Source: Rhodanobacter sp. LX-99
GTDB taxonomy: Bacteria > Pseudomonadota > Gammaproteobacteria > Xanthomonadales > Rhodanobacteraceae
NCBI RefSeq assembly: GCF_018599185.1
Contig: NZ_JAHFVL010000001.1
Span: forward strand, 1,240,001-1,304,000
Direction: 5' to 3'
Length of the DNA stretch: 64,000 nt
Below, piece after piece: positions 44,027-53,057 of the stretch (positions are counted from its first letter, which is position 1; every line of letters starts with the position of its first letter). Under the pieces are notes generated by a model. The model was not told the DNA's origin, searched no databases, and saw only the letters and a list, made by a program, of their open reading frames with translations. Both the position numbers and the translations under genes were made by a program.

Positions 44027-44677
44027 ATGCCGCCCATCCCGATCCGCGTCCTGCTTGTCGATGACCACACCCTGGTTCGCGAGAGCCTCGTGGGCATCCT
44101 GCAAAGCGACGGCGACATAGAGGTCATCGCGCAGGCCGCCGACGGCGTCGAAGCCGTTGACAAGGCGCTGGCCACGCGCCCGGACATCGTCGTCACCGAC
44201 CTGTCGATGCCGCGCTTGAACGGCATCGAGGTGGTGCGTCGCTTGCGTCAGGCTCTGCCGGACACGCGCGTGCTGGTGCTGACCATGCACCAGGAGGATC
44301 AGTACGTGCTGCAGGCCGTGCGCGTCGGTGCCAGCGGTTATCTGGTCAAGGACAGCGCTGCGGTGGAGCTGCTCGCCGCGGTACGCAACCTGCACGCCGG
44401 GCGGGGGCATTTCAGCCCGCAAGCGGCGCGCGCGCTGGCCGAACAACTGCAGCACCCCGAGCGCGTGCTGGATGACCGCTATGAGCTCCTGACCGCACGC
44501 GAACGGGAGGTGTTCCGCCTGATTGCCGAGGGACTGACCACCAAGGAGATCGCGCGCCAGCTGGCGATCAGCACCAAGACCGCGGAAAACCACCGTGCCC
44601 GCGTGCTGACCAAGATTGCCGTGCGCAACACCGCCGAGCTGGTGCGCTACGCCTTGCGCCGGGGATTGCTTGATTAG
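44027..44677 (+). CDS. NarL/FixJ family response regulator
   Basis: A 216-residue two-domain regulator. The receiver domain has the acidic pair in VLLVDDHTLVRESL, the phosphorylated Asp in VVTDLSMPRLNG and the conserved Lys in GYLVKDSAA. The C-terminal LuxR-type helix-turn-helix is LTAREREVFRLIAEGLTTKE followed by IARQLAISTKTAENHRARVL. It is the expected partner of the histidine kinase immediately upstream. A start at 44006 is possible, but the ATG at 44027 matches the family better. Targets are unknown. Confidence 0.95.
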   Translation: MPPIPIRVLLVDDHTLVRESLVGILQSDGDIEVIAQAADGVEAVDKALATRPDIVVTDLSMPRLNGIEVVRRLRQALPDTRVLVLTMHQEDQYVLQAVRVGASGYLVKDSAAVELLAAVRNLHAGRGHFSPQAARALAEQLQHPERVLDDRYELLTAREREVFRLIAEGLTTKEIARQLAISTKTAENHRARVLTKIAVRNTAELVRYALRRGLLD

Positions 44678-44681
44678 GGAT

Positions 44682-44701
44682 CCGTCGCGCGGCCGCGACG
44701 G
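44682..44701 (+). terminator. Hairpin after the signalling operon
   Basis: CCGTCGCG, CGGC and CGCGACGG form an 8-bp stem four bases after the regulator stop. No T-run follows, so it is a weak terminator candidate. Confidence 0.4.
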
Positions 44702-44813
44702 CACGTGCCGCAATGCGATGCCCGATGCCGGTTCAAGGGCCGCCCGCTCCGTGCCATGATGACCGCCTTCGTGCTTTCCCGCGCACCGCGCTGCGCGCCA
44801 ACGATGCCACCGC

Positions 44814-45536
44814 ATGTCCATGTCCACTGCTCTGAATGTCCCGGATGACTTCATCGAGGTGTATCCCGATGCATTGCCGGCGGCACAGTGTGCTGCGCTG
44901 GTCGAGCGTTTCGCCGCGAGTGCAAAGACCCGCCCGGGGCGGGTTGGCGGCGGCGTGCTACCCGAACTGAAGGACAGCCAGGACCTTGCCCTCAGCGACC
45001 AGGCCGACTGGCACGAGGCGGAAGCGGCGCTCAACCAGGCGGTGTTCCGCGGGGTACTTGCCTACCTGAGGCGATACCCGCATGCGCTGATCGCGCCGCT
45101 GATGCTTGAGGTTCCGGGCCCGGGCGGCACCCGCCACCGGCTGACGTCCGAACGCCTGCAGGCCATGGACGACGGTGCGCTGTCGTCACTGGTTGAGACG
45201 GTATTCCGGCCAGGGGCAATCAACCTGCAACGCTACAGCGCGGGACGCGGCGGCTATCCTTACTGGCATTGCGAGCTGTACCCGCGCGACCCGCGCGCCG
45301 ACACGCTGCACCGCCACCTGCTGTGGACGATCTACCTCAATGACGGCTTTGCCGAGGGCGAGACCGAGTTTCTCTACCAGCAGCGCAAGATCGTGCCGCG
45401 CACCGGCACGCTGCTGCTGGCGCCGGCTTCGTTCACGCATACGCACCGCGGCAACCGCCCTCAGGGCGGCGACAAGGTCATCGCGACGAGCTGGGTGCTG
45501 TTCCAGCGCGCCGAGCAGCTGTTCGGCGGCGCCTGA
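44814..45536 (+). CDS. 2OG-Fe(II) oxygenase family protein
   Basis: A 240-residue protein of the prolyl 4-hydroxylase-like 2-oxoglutarate/Fe(II) oxygenase fold. The likely metal site uses His and Glu in YPYWHCELYP (about 151-160) and the distal His in SFTHTHRGNRP (about 212-222), with a basic residue nearby for 2-oxoglutarate. The intervening strands (LLWTIYLNDGFAEGETEFLY, GTLLLAPASF) fit the jelly-roll. The substrate is unknown. The gene stands alone with its own start after 136 bases. Confidence 0.82.
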   Translation: MSMSTALNVPDDFIEVYPDALPAAQCAALVERFAASAKTRPGRVGGGVLPELKDSQDLALSDQADWHEAEAALNQAVFRGVLAYLRRYPHALIAPLMLEVPGPGGTRHRLTSERLQAMDDGALSSLVETVFRPGAINLQRYSAGRGGYPYWHCELYPRDPRADTLHRHLLWTIYLNDGFAEGETEFLYQQRKIVPRTGTLLLAPASFTHTHRGNRPQGGDKVIATSWVLFQRAEQLFGGA

Positions 45537-45815
45537 TCACTGCGCAGGACAGCGATGGCAGCTGCTCCCTGCCACCGGGCGGCCGAACAGCGTGCGCCCA
45601 TGACCGTCACGCCCCGCGGAGGCCCAGTCTCGCTCTCAAGGAAAAGCTCGCCGGGTAAGCGCCTCCAGCACCGGCATGAGGATAGCCGGCGCCCGAGCGG
45701 CCCTCCAACGGGCACTCGCCCGACGGCACCGAAGCCCGGACGCGCACCGGCGAACGAATGCCGTGATTGCTGGGCCATGCGCGTGGCCGGAACCGTCCCC
45801 GCAGAGAAGTCCGGA
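45537..45815. other. Intergenic stretch without a recognised gene
   Basis: Between the oxygenase and the speD terminator there are short open frames on both strands, but none has a ribosome binding site and family likeness together. I see no RNA motif I can name. Confidence 0.5.
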
Positions 45816-45841
45816 AAAAACCCGCCTCTCGGCGGGTTTTT
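45816..45841. terminator. Terminator of speD
   Basis: AAAAACCCGCC, TCTC and GGCGGGTTTTT form a strong stem with T-runs on both strands directly at the end of speD. Confidence 0.9.
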
Positions 45842-45843
45842 CG

Positions 45844-46629
45844 TCACATCAGGTTGCGGCCGTGGAACAGTTCCTCGATCTCGCGGCGCAGCAGCGACTC
45901 GATGCGCTGGCGCTCCTTGAACGAGAGGTCGTCGGCGTGCGACTCGAACAGGTAGGTGTCGAGGTCGAAGTCCTTGATGTGCATCTTCGTGTGGAACATG
46001 TTTTCCTGGTACACGTTGACGTCGAACATCTCGTACTTCTGGCGGATGTGCTTGGCCAGGTAGTCCTGCACCGAATTGATCTTGTGGTCGATGAAGTGCT
46101 TCTTGCCCTTCACGTCGCGGGTGAAGCCGCGCACGCGGTAGTCGCACACCACGATGTCCGATTCGAAGCTGTCGATCAGGTAGTTCAACGCCTTCAGCGG
46201 CGAGATCACGCCGCAGGTGGCCACGTCGATGTCCGCGCGGAACGTGGCGATGCCGTTGTGCGGATGCGTTTCCGGGTAGGTGTGGACGGTGATGTGGCTC
46301 TTGTCCATGTGCGCGACCACGGCGCCCGCGATCGAGTCGCGGCCGAGCTTCTCCACCACCGGCTCCTCGGAGATCAGCATGGTCACCGAGGCGCCCTGCG
46401 GGTCGTAGTCCTGGCGTGCGATGTTGAGGATGTTCGCGCCGATGATCTCGGCCACGTCGGTGAGGATCTGGGTCAGGCGGTCGGCGTCGTACTGCTCATC
46501 GATGTACTCGATGTAGCGCCGGCGCTGGTCCTCGGACACCGCGTAGCAGATGTCGTAGATGTTGAAGCTCAACGCCTTGGTCAGGTTGTTGAAGCCCTGC
46601 AGGCGCAGACGGGGAAGTGGTTTGACCAC
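45844..46629 (-). CDS. speD: S-adenosylmethionine decarboxylase proenzyme
   Basis: SpeD supplies decarboxylated SAM for spermidine synthesis. The 261-residue proenzyme self-cleaves at Lys110-Ser111 in [13 protein letters not shown] to form the pyruvoyl cofactor. Other conserved parts are [19 protein letters not shown] and [20 protein letters not shown]. It is the longer E. coli-type class. The start is GTG (46629), preceded by GGAGAG; no in-frame ATG near it fits. It is divergent from clp, as in Xanthomonas. Confidence 0.95.
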   Translation of the reverse strand: MVKPLPRLRLQGFNNLTKALSFNIYDICYAVSEDQRRRYIEYIDEQYDADRLTQILTDVAEIIGANILNIARQDYDPQGASVTMLISEEPVVEKLGRDSIAGAVVAHMDKSHITVHTYPETHPHNGIATFRADIDVATCGVISPLKALNYLIDSFESDIVVCDYRVRGFTRDVKGKKHFIDHKINSVQDYLAKHIRQKYEMFDVNVYQENMFHTKMHIKDFDLDTYLFESHADDLSFKERQRIESLLRREIEELFHGRNLM

Positions 46630-46916
46630 GGGCGGCTCTCCATGGCCGGTGTTCGGCCAGCAGTAGAGGCGGGTTAGCGACAAGGGTCCCCGCGGATGGT
46701 GTGAAGCACAGGCGCACAGCCTGCGCGACCCTTGTGAACCGCATGTGGCAAACTTGCCGCATCCGGAAGACCGCGAAGTATGCGGCAAAAAGAAAAGAAA
46801 TTGAACCTGCCACAAGCGCCCAGGTTTGCCATAATGCCAAGCTTGCAAGGATGGTTCAGCGACACGCATGGCGCGTGGCAACGACTGCCGCTGTAATGAC
46901 AACCATTCTGTAGGGG
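46630..46916. promoter_or_regulatory. Divergent speD-clp regulatory region
   Basis: The 287-base gap holds the promoters of both genes. TTGCCGCAT and ATGCGGCAA (46753-46788) form a 9-bp inverted repeat. TGTGAACCGCATGTGG (about 46733-46748) has one good half of a CRP-type site, so autoregulation by Clp is possible but not shown. Confidence 0.4.
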
Positions 46917-47618
46917 ATGATCGTGGCGCAACTCAAGTACCAGCTCCAACAGGCTTTTGAACGCTCGCAGGCCCCGCTCGGCTTCGCACCCGACCCCGCC
47001 GCGATGGAACGTTTCCTGGCGCTGTGCCACCGCCGGCGCTACCCGGGCAAGACGGCGATCATCCGACCCGGCGACCCGGCCAACACCTTGTATTACGTGG
47101 TCGAGGGCTCGCTGGCGGTATGCACCGAGGACGAGCAGGGGCGCGAACTGATCCTTGCCTACATCAGCCGCGGCCAGTTCATCGGCGAGATGGGCCTGTT
47201 CGTGGAGCAGGCCCAGCGCGAGTCGATGGTGCGCACGCGCACCCCGTGCGAGATGGCCGAAGTCAGCTACGAGCGCCTGTTCCAGCTGATGGAAGGCCCG
47301 CTGCGCGAGGAATGCCCGAAGATCCTGTTCGCGATCGGCTCGCAGCTGACCAACCGCCTGCTGCGCACCTCGCGCCAGGTCAGCCGCATGGCTTTCATGG
47401 ACGTCACCAACCGCATCTCGCGCACCTTGCTCGACCTGTGCCAGGAGCCGGATTCGATGACCCACCCGGACGGCACCCAGATCCGCATCTCGCGCCAGGA
47501 GGTGAGCCGCATCGTGGGCTGCTCGCGCGAAATGGTCGGCCGCGTGCTGAAGCAGCTGGAGGAGCAGCGCATGATCGACGTCTCCGGCAAGACCATCGTG
47601 GTGCGCGGCACGCGCTGA
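46917..47618 (+). CDS. clp: CRP-like transcriptional regulator Clp
   Basis: A 233-residue CRP/FNR-family regulator most like Clp of Xanthomonas, which controls virulence and exoenzyme genes and is inhibited by c-di-GMP. The cyclic-nucleotide-binding domain covers about 25-140 ([40 protein letters not shown]). The helix-turn-helix is [20 protein letters not shown] followed by VLKQLEEQ. Whether this protein binds cAMP or c-di-GMP cannot be read directly. The PilZ protein elsewhere in the window suggests c-di-GMP is in use. Confidence 0.92.
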   Translation: MIVAQLKYQLQQAFERSQAPLGFAPDPAAMERFLALCHRRRYPGKTAIIRPGDPANTLYYVVEGSLAVCTEDEQGRELILAYISRGQFIGEMGLFVEQAQRESMVRTRTPCEMAEVSYERLFQLMEGPLREECPKILFAIGSQLTNRLLRTSRQVSRMAFMDVTNRISRTLLDLCQEPDSMTHPDGTQIRISRQEVSRIVGCSREMVGRVLKQLEEQRMIDVSGKTIVVRGTR

Positions 47619-47710
47619 TCCCGCGCGGAGGTTCGCCCTCTTCCGCCTGAACCGTCTTTTTACGAAGACTGGTCAAGGATGGCGCTTCGCCATCGGTTGC
47701 GAGACGACGC

Positions 47711-48454
47711 TTGGATTACGGACAGTTCTTCATCTTTGTCGGTGTCGGCTTGCTCGCCCAACTGGTCGATGGCGCGCTGGGCATGGCCTACGGACTGGTC
47801 TCCAACTCGATCCTGCTGGCGCTGGGCCTGCCGCCGGCGGTGGCCAGCGCCACCGTGCATACCGCCGAGGTGCTCACCACCGGCGTTTCCGGCGCATCGC
47901 ACGCCTGGTTCGGCAACGTACGCTGGAAACTGTTCTGGCAACTGGCCATTCCCGGCGCGATCGGCGGCATCCTCGGCGCGACCTTCCTGGCCAGCGTGCC
48001 GGGTGAGGCGATCCGGCCATGGGTCAATGCCTACCTGCTGATCCTCGGCACGATGGTGCTGTTGCGCGCCTTCGGCAGGCGCTTGACCCGCCACCAGGTA
48101 CAGCACAGCGGCGTGCTGGGTTTCTTCGCCGGGCTGCTCGACGCGATCGGCGGCGGCGGCTGGGGCCCGCTGGCCACCAGCACCCTGATCGCGCGCGGCG
48201 GCGGCGTGCGCAGCACGATCGGCTCGGTCAACGCGGCCGAGTTCGTGGTGACGGTCTGTGTCTCGGCCACCCTGGTCTGGCATGTCGGTGCCGGCCACTG
48301 GCCGATCGTGCTCGGCCTGCTTACCGGCGGCGTGATCGCCGCGCCGTTCGCCGCATGGCTGGTGCGCCACCTGCCCGAGCACGTCGTGATGGCCGCCGTG
48401 GGCGGCCTGATCGTGCTGATCAGCCTGGGCCAGCTGGTGCAGACGCTGCTGTAG
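47711..48454 (+). CDS. Sulfite exporter TauE/SafE family permease
   Basis: A 247-residue membrane protein with about seven to eight hydrophobic segments and the two-fold repeat of the TauE/SafE family (FVGVGLLAQLVDGALGMAYG and GVLGFFAGLLDAIGGGGWGP). The best start is a TTG at 47711, because similarity begins at once with DYGQFFIFVGVG and no ATG or GTG lies nearby. The stop codon is part of a REP-like repeat (TGTAGGAGCG). The substrate is probably a sulfur-containing or organic anion, not known. Confidence 0.87.
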   Translation: MDYGQFFIFVGVGLLAQLVDGALGMAYGLVSNSILLALGLPPAVASATVHTAEVLTTGVSGASHAWFGNVRWKLFWQLAIPGAIGGILGATFLASVPGEAIRPWVNAYLLILGTMVLLRAFGRRLTRHQVQHSGVLGFFAGLLDAIGGGGWGPLATSTLIARGGGVRSTIGSVNAAEFVVTVCVSATLVWHVGAGHWPIVLGLLTGGVIAAPFAAWLVRHLPEHVVMAAVGGLIVLISLGQLVQTLL

Positions 48455-48482
48455 GAGCGCGCCGCGCGCCGATCACGCGATC
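48450..48482. repeat. REP-like element overlapping the TauE stop codon
   Basis: TGTAGGAGCGCGCCGCGCGC and the following CGATCACGCG form the usual GTAGGAGCG repeat of this group. The TAG at 48452-48454 terminates the permease gene. Confidence 0.6.
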
Positions 48483-48486
48483 GCGC

Positions 48487-49173
48487 TCAGAACCACTCGA
48501 CGCGGGTGACCGCGCGGCCCAGCGCCTTCTCGACTTTCTTGCACAGCGCAGGCGTGCCGTTGACCAGCACCGCCTCGGCCGCCAGCTTCAGCATCGCCGC
48601 GTCGTACATGGAGTCGCCGTACGCCACATGCCACTCGCTGAGTCCGTGCCGGGCCAGCGACTGCACCTTGCGCCGGCCCACGTTGTGCCACCGCGGCCGC
48701 ATGCCGAGCCAGCCGGGGCGCAGCTGCGAGGCGACGATTTCCAGATTGGTCAGGCCCAGCTGCTGCAGGACCCCGCTGACCAGGGTGTGCTCGCAGCCGG
48801 TCACCACGATCACCCGGTCGCCCTGTGCCTGGTGCCGGCGCAACGCCTGCAGGCCGTCGCGGCAGAACTGCTTCGGCCGCCGCGCCAGGGTGGCCGCGAA
48901 TGCATTCGCGGCCACCCGGTAACCCTGCTCGCCCAGCCCCAGCAGCGCGATGCGCACCAGCAGGCGCATCGGCAGGCGACGCGAGAACGGCAGCTGCAAC
49001 AGCAGCAGCGGCGTGCTCAGCAACGCCAGCAGGCGACGCCCCCACGAGCGGCGGTAGCGCTCGCGCATGAACAGGTAGAACGCATCGCCGCGGATCAGCA
49101 CGCCGTCGAAATCGAACAGCACCACGCGCGGCAATGCCGCGTCCGCCGGCGCCAGCGCTTCCTGTTCCGGCAT
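48487..49173 (-). CDS. HAD family phosphatase
   Basis: A 228-residue haloacid dehalogenase-type hydrolase. The nucleophile motif is VVLFDFDGVLIRGDAFYLF (about 16-34), motif II lies in VIVVTGCEHTLVSG, and motif III/IV in HVAYGDSMYDAAMLKLAAEA. The hydrophobic cap (LLALLSTPLLLLQL) resembles PgpC-like phosphatases and phosphoserine phosphatase relatives. The ATG at 49173 is six bases beyond the trpC stop, so it is read with the trp genes. The substrate is unknown; an anthranilate or indole connection is only suggested by position. Confidence 0.85.
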   Translation of the reverse strand: MPEQEALAPADAALPRVVLFDFDGVLIRGDAFYLFMRERYRRSWGRRLLALLSTPLLLLQLPFSRRLPMRLLVRIALLGLGEQGYRVAANAFAATLARRPKQFCRDGLQALRRHQAQGDRVIVVTGCEHTLVSGVLQQLGLTNLEIVASQLRPGWLGMRPRWHNVGRRKVQSLARHGLSEWHVAYGDSMYDAAMLKLAAEAVLVNGTPALCKKVEKALGRAVTRVEWF

Positions 49174-49178
49174 CACGG

Positions 49179-49973
49179 TCACGGGATCGAGAACAGCCGC
49201 CGCAATTCGGCGCCCGGGTCTTCGGCACGCATGAACGCCTCGCCGACCAGGAACGCCTGGATGCCGCCCTCGCGCAGGCGCGCCACGTCTTCCGGCGTAT
49301 GGATGCCGGATTCGGCCACCAGCACGCGGTCGTACTCGATCATCGCCTGCAGCGTCAGTGAAGTCTCCAGCGAGGTCTCGAACGTGCGCAGGTTGCGGTT
49401 GTTCACGCCGATCAGCGGCACCGGCAACGCCATCGCGCGCTCCAGTTCCTCCTCGTCGTGCACCTCGCACAGCACGTCCAGGTCGAGCTCCGCGGCCAGC
49501 AGCGACAGCTGCAGCAGCACGTCGTCGTCCAGCGCCGAGACGATCAGCAGCACGCAGTCGGCGCCGATCGCGCGCGCCTCGTACACCTGGTATGCGTCGA
49601 TGATGAAGTCCTTGCGCAGCACCGGCAGCGAGCACGCCTCGCGCGCCTGCTGCAGGAACGCCTCGCTGCCCTGGAAGAAATCGCTGTCGGTCAGCACCGA
49701 CAGGCAGGCCGCGCCGGCGGCCGCGTAGCTCTTCGCGATCGCGGCCGGGTCGAAATCCGTGCGGATCAGCCCCTTGCTCGGGCTGGCCTTCTTCACCTCG
49801 GCGATCACCGCCGGCAGGCCGGCGTCGATCTTCGCCTCGATCGCCGCAGCGAAACCGCGGGTGCCGGGCAGGTCCGCGATGCGCGCGATCAGCTCGGCTT
49901 CCGGCAGCCGGGCCCGGCGTTCGGCGACCTCTTCCGCCTTGCGGGCAAGAATGCGATTGAGAATGTCAGTCAT
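49179..49973 (-). CDS. trpC: Indole-3-glycerol phosphate synthase
   Basis: TrpC closes the indole ring in tryptophan synthesis. The 264-residue product is the single-function form (no fused TrpF). It starts [20 protein letters not shown] and contains [20 protein letters not shown] with the catalytic Lys, [20 protein letters not shown], and [17 protein letters not shown]. It lies 89 bases after trpD, with a REP-like element in the gap. Confidence 0.97.
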   Translation of the reverse strand: MTDILNRILARKAEEVAERRARLPEAELIARIADLPGTRGFAAAIEAKIDAGLPAVIAEVKKASPSKGLIRTDFDPAAIAKSYAAAGAACLSVLTDSDFFQGSEAFLQQAREACSLPVLRKDFIIDAYQVYEARAIGADCVLLIVSALDDDVLLQLSLLAAELDLDVLCEVHDEEELERAMALPVPLIGVNNRNLRTFETSLETSLTLQAMIEYDRVLVAESGIHTPEDVARLREGGIQAFLVGEAFMRAEDPGAELRRLFSIP

Positions 49974-49988
49974 GGCATCTCGCTGTGG

Positions 49989-50014
49989 TGTGGGAGCGCA
50001 TCCCATGCGCGACA
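49989..50014. repeat. REP-like element between trpD and trpC
   Basis: TGTGGGAGCGCATCCCATGC followed by GCGACA, with inner arms GCGCA/TGCGC, belongs to the same family as the repeats at 34917, 48450 and 53870. It interrupts an otherwise overlapping trp operon. Confidence 0.65.
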
Positions 50015-50062
50015 GGGGCACCGGCGCACCGGGCTGCGGCAGCTTCGCGCACCATGTACGCC

Positions 50063-51121
50063 TTACTGCGGATTGGCAAGCCGTCGGGTGGCTGCCACGA
50101 AGGCCTGCATTTTCGCATGTGCGGCGCCGCTGGCAATCGTGGCACGGGCGAGATCGATGCCTTCGCCGATCGAAGCGGCCACGTCCGCCGTGTACAGCGC
50201 CGCGCCGGCGTTCAGGCAGACGATGTCGTGCGCCACGCCGTGGCGCCCCTGCAGCACCTCCAGCAGCATCGTCTTCGACTCGTCCGCATTCTCCACGCGC
50301 AGGTTGCGGCTGGACGCCATCGCCAGGCCGAAATCCTCCGGTTCCACCTCGTACTCGCGCACCACGCCGTCGCGCAGCTCGCCGACCAGGGTCGCCGCGC
50401 CCAAGGAAATCTCGTCCAGCCCGTCGCGGCCCCACACCACCAGCGCGTGCCGCGCGCCGAGCTGCTGCAGCGCGCGCACCTGGATGCCGACCAGGTCGGG
50501 ATGGAACACGCCCATCAGGATGTTCGGCGCACCGGCCGGGTTGGTCAGCGGGCCGAGGATGTTGAACAGCGTGCGCACGCCCATTTCCCTGCGCACCGGC
50601 GCCACCACCTTCATCGCCGGATGGTGGTTCGGCGCGAACATGAAGCCGATGTCGGTCTCGGCCATGCACGCGGCCACCTGCGCCGGCGACAGCTCGATCG
50701 CCGCGCCCAGCGCCTCCAGCACGTCGGCGCTGCCGGATTTCGACGACACGCTGCGCCCGCCGTGCTTGGCGATGCGCGCGCCGGCCGCCGCCGCCACGAA
50801 CATCGCCGTGGTGGAGATGTTGAAGCTGGACGAACCGTCGCCGCCGGTGCCGACGATGTCGACGAAGTGCGCGTGCGGCGGCGCGTCCACCTTCGCCGAC
50901 AGCTCGCGCATCACCCGCGCCGCGCCGGTGATCTCGCCCACGGTTTCCTTCTTCACGCGCAGGCCGGTGATGATCGCCGCGGTCATCAGCGGGCTCACCT
51001 CGCCGTTCATGATCTGGCGCATCAGCGCGATCATCTCGTCGTGGAATATCTCGCGATGCTCGATCGTGCGCTGCAGGGCTTCCTGCGGCGTGATGGTGAT
51101 CGCGCGAACCTGACCGTTCAT
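50063..51121 (-). CDS. trpD: Anthranilate phosphoribosyltransferase
   Basis: TrpD joins anthranilate to PRPP. The 352-residue product has the PRPP-binding motif [17 protein letters not shown] near 90-106, [20 protein letters not shown] for anthranilate and magnesium, and the [20 protein letters not shown] block. The start codon overlaps the trpG stop by ATGA (51118-51121). Confidence 0.97.
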   Translation of the reverse strand: MNGQVRAITITPQEALQRTIEHREIFHDEMIALMRQIMNGEVSPLMTAAIITGLRVKKETVGEITGAARVMRELSAKVDAPPHAHFVDIVGTGGDGSSSFNISTTAMFVAAAAGARIAKHGGRSVSSKSGSADVLEALGAAIELSPAQVAACMAETDIGFMFAPNHHPAMKVVAPVRREMGVRTLFNILGPLTNPAGAPNILMGVFHPDLVGIQVRALQQLGARHALVVWGRDGLDEISLGAATLVGELRDGVVREYEVEPEDFGLAMASSRNLRVENADESKTMLLEVLQGRHGVAHDIVCLNAGAALYTADVAASIGEGIDLARATIASGAAHAKMQAFVAATRRLANPQ

Positions 51122-51714
51122 GCCGCCGCCTTCAGCGGCTGGCCCAGGAAATTGCGCAGCAGGTCGTGGCCATGCTGGGTCAGGATCGACTCGGGATGGA
51201 ACTGTACGCCCTCGACCGCCAGCGTCTTGTGGCGCAGGCCCATGATCTCGTCGATCGAGCCGTCCGGGTTTTCCGTCCATGCGGTGACTTCCAGGCAATC
51301 GGGCAGCGACGACTGCTCGACCACCAGCGAGTGGTAGCGCGTCGCCTCGAACGGATTCGGCAGGCCGGCAAACACGCCCTGCCCGCGGTGGATCACCGGC
51401 GAGGTCTTGCCATGCATGATCTGCCTGGCGCGGATCACCTTGCCGCCGAATACCTGGCCGATCGCCTGGTGGCCCAGGCACACGCCGAACACCGGGATCT
51501 CGCCGGCCAGTTCGCGCAGCACGTCCAGCGACACGCCCGAATCGTCCGGCGTGCCCGGCCCCGGCGAAATCATGATGTGCGAGGGCTTCAGCGCGCGGAT
51601 GCCGGCCACGTCCAGCGCATCGTTGCGCACCACCTTGACCGCCTGCCCCAACTCGCCCAGGTACTGCACGAGGTTGTAGGTGAAGCTGTCGTAGTTGTCG
51701 ATCATCAGGAGCAT
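51118..51714 (-). CDS. trpG: Anthranilate synthase component II (glutamine amidotransferase)
   Basis: TrpG supplies ammonia from glutamine to TrpE. The 198-residue class I amidotransferase has the catalytic Cys in [16 protein letters not shown] and the His/Glu pair in [26 protein letters not shown] marks the oxyanion region. trpE is not in the window. AAGG precedes the ATG at 51714. The protein could also serve PabB in folate synthesis, as in other bacteria with a shared subunit. Confidence 0.95.
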   Translation of the reverse strand: MLLMIDNYDSFTYNLVQYLGELGQAVKVVRNDALDVAGIRALKPSHIMISPGPGTPDDSGVSLDVLRELAGEIPVFGVCLGHQAIGQVFGGKVIRARQIMHGKTSPVIHRGQGVFAGLPNPFEATRYHSLVVEQSSLPDCLEVTAWTENPDGSIDEIMGLRHKTLAVEGVQFHPESILTQHGHDLLRNFLGQPLKAAA

Positions 51715-51750
51715 GGCGCGCCTTGCGGGACATGGCGGCGCAGCGCGCCG

Positions 51751-51772
51751 GGCACGGCATTATAGCCGTGCC
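51751..51772 (-). promoter_or_regulatory. trpG promoter: TATAAT box inside a perfect palindrome
   Basis: GGCACGGC and GCCGTGCC, perfect 8-bp arms, enclose a consensus TATAAT when read on the minus strand, 43 bases before the trpG start (51764-51759). No good -35 element is visible. The palindrome may be an operator, or a hairpin ending the upstream symporter transcript. Confidence 0.5.
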
Positions 51773-51821
51773 GCCCACTCCGGTTCCGCCACCCGCGCCA
51801 GGCGCGACTGTCGGTCCGCGC

Positions 51822-53057
51822 TCAGGCGGTGTCGCGCCGCGACTGCCGCGCCACCATGCTGGTGGCGGTGAGGTCGCCGGTGACGTTGCCCAGCGTGGCC
51901 AGCGCGTCGGGGATGGTGTCGACCGCCAGCATCAGGCCCAGCGGGCTGAGCGGCAGGCCCATCGCCTGCGCCACCGGCAGGTTGGTGGCGATGAAGGTGA
52001 CCTGGCCCGGCAGGCCGACCGAGCCCAGGCTGATCACCACCGCCAGCAGCGCGCCGGCGAGCAGCTGCGCGGTGGACAGGTCGATGCCGTAGGCCCAGGC
52101 GATGAACACCGCCGAGGTCACGTACTGCACCGGGCTGGTCAGGCGGAACAGGCTCACCGCCATCGGCAGCACCAGCGCGGCCACCTGCTTCGGGTAGCCG
52201 AGCCGGCGATCGGCGCTTTCCAGCATCGCCGGCAGCGAAGCCAGCGACGACTGCGTGCTGACCGCCACCACCTGCGCCGGCACCAGCGCCAGCGCGAAAC
52301 GGCGCAGCCGCTCCCCGCCGAAGACCACCGCCAGCGGCAGCATCATCACGGTGACCGCCAGGTACAGCAGGCACTCGACCAGCACGTACACGCCGAGCGC
52401 GCTGAGCATCCCCAGGCCCGAGCGCGCGCACACCGAAAGGATCAGCGCGAACACGCCCAGCGGCGCGATCCACAGCACCCAGCGCACGATCACGATCATC
52501 GCGTCGGCGATCGCCTGGAAGAATTCCATCAGCAGCGCGCGCCGCGCCGGCGCGAGCCGGGTCAGCGCGAAGCCGAGGAACAGCGCGAACACCACCAGCG
52601 GCAGCATCGCGCTCTGCGCCGCGGCCATGATCGCATTGTTCGGCACGATCGCCACCAGCGTGTCGATCCAGTTCGGCGCCGCCTGCGCGGCCGCGGGCAC
52701 GCTGGCGTGGTCGAGCGCCGTGACCAGCGCCGGATTGTGCGGGAACAGCGAGAACACCAGCGGCGCGGCCAGCGCCGCGAACAGCGCGCCGCCGGTCAGC
52801 ACCACGATGAACACCACGATCGCGCGTCGCGCGATGCGGCCCGAGGCGGCCGCGTCGGTGGCGGTGTTGACGCCCACCACCACCAGCGCCAGCACCAGCG
52901 GCACCACGGTCATCTGCAGCGCGTTCAGCCACAGCTTGCCGACCGGCTGCGCCACGTTCGCCACCTGCAACGCCACGGTTTCGTTCCAGCCGGCCAGCAG
53001 CAGGCCGATCAGCGCGCCGGCGGCCAGCCCCACCAGGACCCGGGTGGTCGCACTCAC
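51822..53057 (-). CDS. Dicarboxylate/amino acid:cation symporter (DAACS family)
   Basis: A 411-residue membrane carrier of the glutamate/aspartate/C4-dicarboxylate symporter family, with eight or more helices. HP1 is seen as [15 protein letters not shown], followed by the helix-7 region and the family block [20 protein letters not shown] near the end. The serine-rich tip and [13 protein letters not shown] (binding Asp and Thr) are conserved. The GTG start at 53057 overlaps the L,D-transpeptidase stop by GTGA, so it is the last gene of the peptide-salvage operon. Uptake of glutamate or other peptide-derived amino acids would fit. Confidence 0.9.
   Translation of the reverse strand: MSATTRVLVGLAAGALIGLLLAGWNETVALQVANVAQPVGKLWLNALQMTVVPLVLALVVVGVNTATDAAASGRIARRAIVVFIVVLTGGALFAALAAPLVFSLFPHNPALVTALDHASVPAAAQAAPNWIDTLVAIVPNNAIMAAAQSAMLPLVVFALFLGFALTRLAPARRALLMEFFQAIADAMIVIVRWVLWIAPLGVFALILSVCARSGLGMLSALGVYVLVECLLYLAVTVMMLPLAVVFGGERLRRFALALVPAQVVAVSTQSSLASLPAMLESADRRLGYPKQVAALVLPMAVSLFRLTSPVQYVTSAVFIAWAYGIDLSTAQLLAGALLAVVISLGSVGLPGQVTFIATNLPVAQAMGLPLSPLGLMLAVDTIPDALATLGNVTGDLTATSMVARQSRRDTA

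Noticed and set aside
45601..45920. Possible small gene upstream of the speD terminator
   Set aside because: It crosses the terminator and the end of speD, has no ribosome binding site and no recognisable features.
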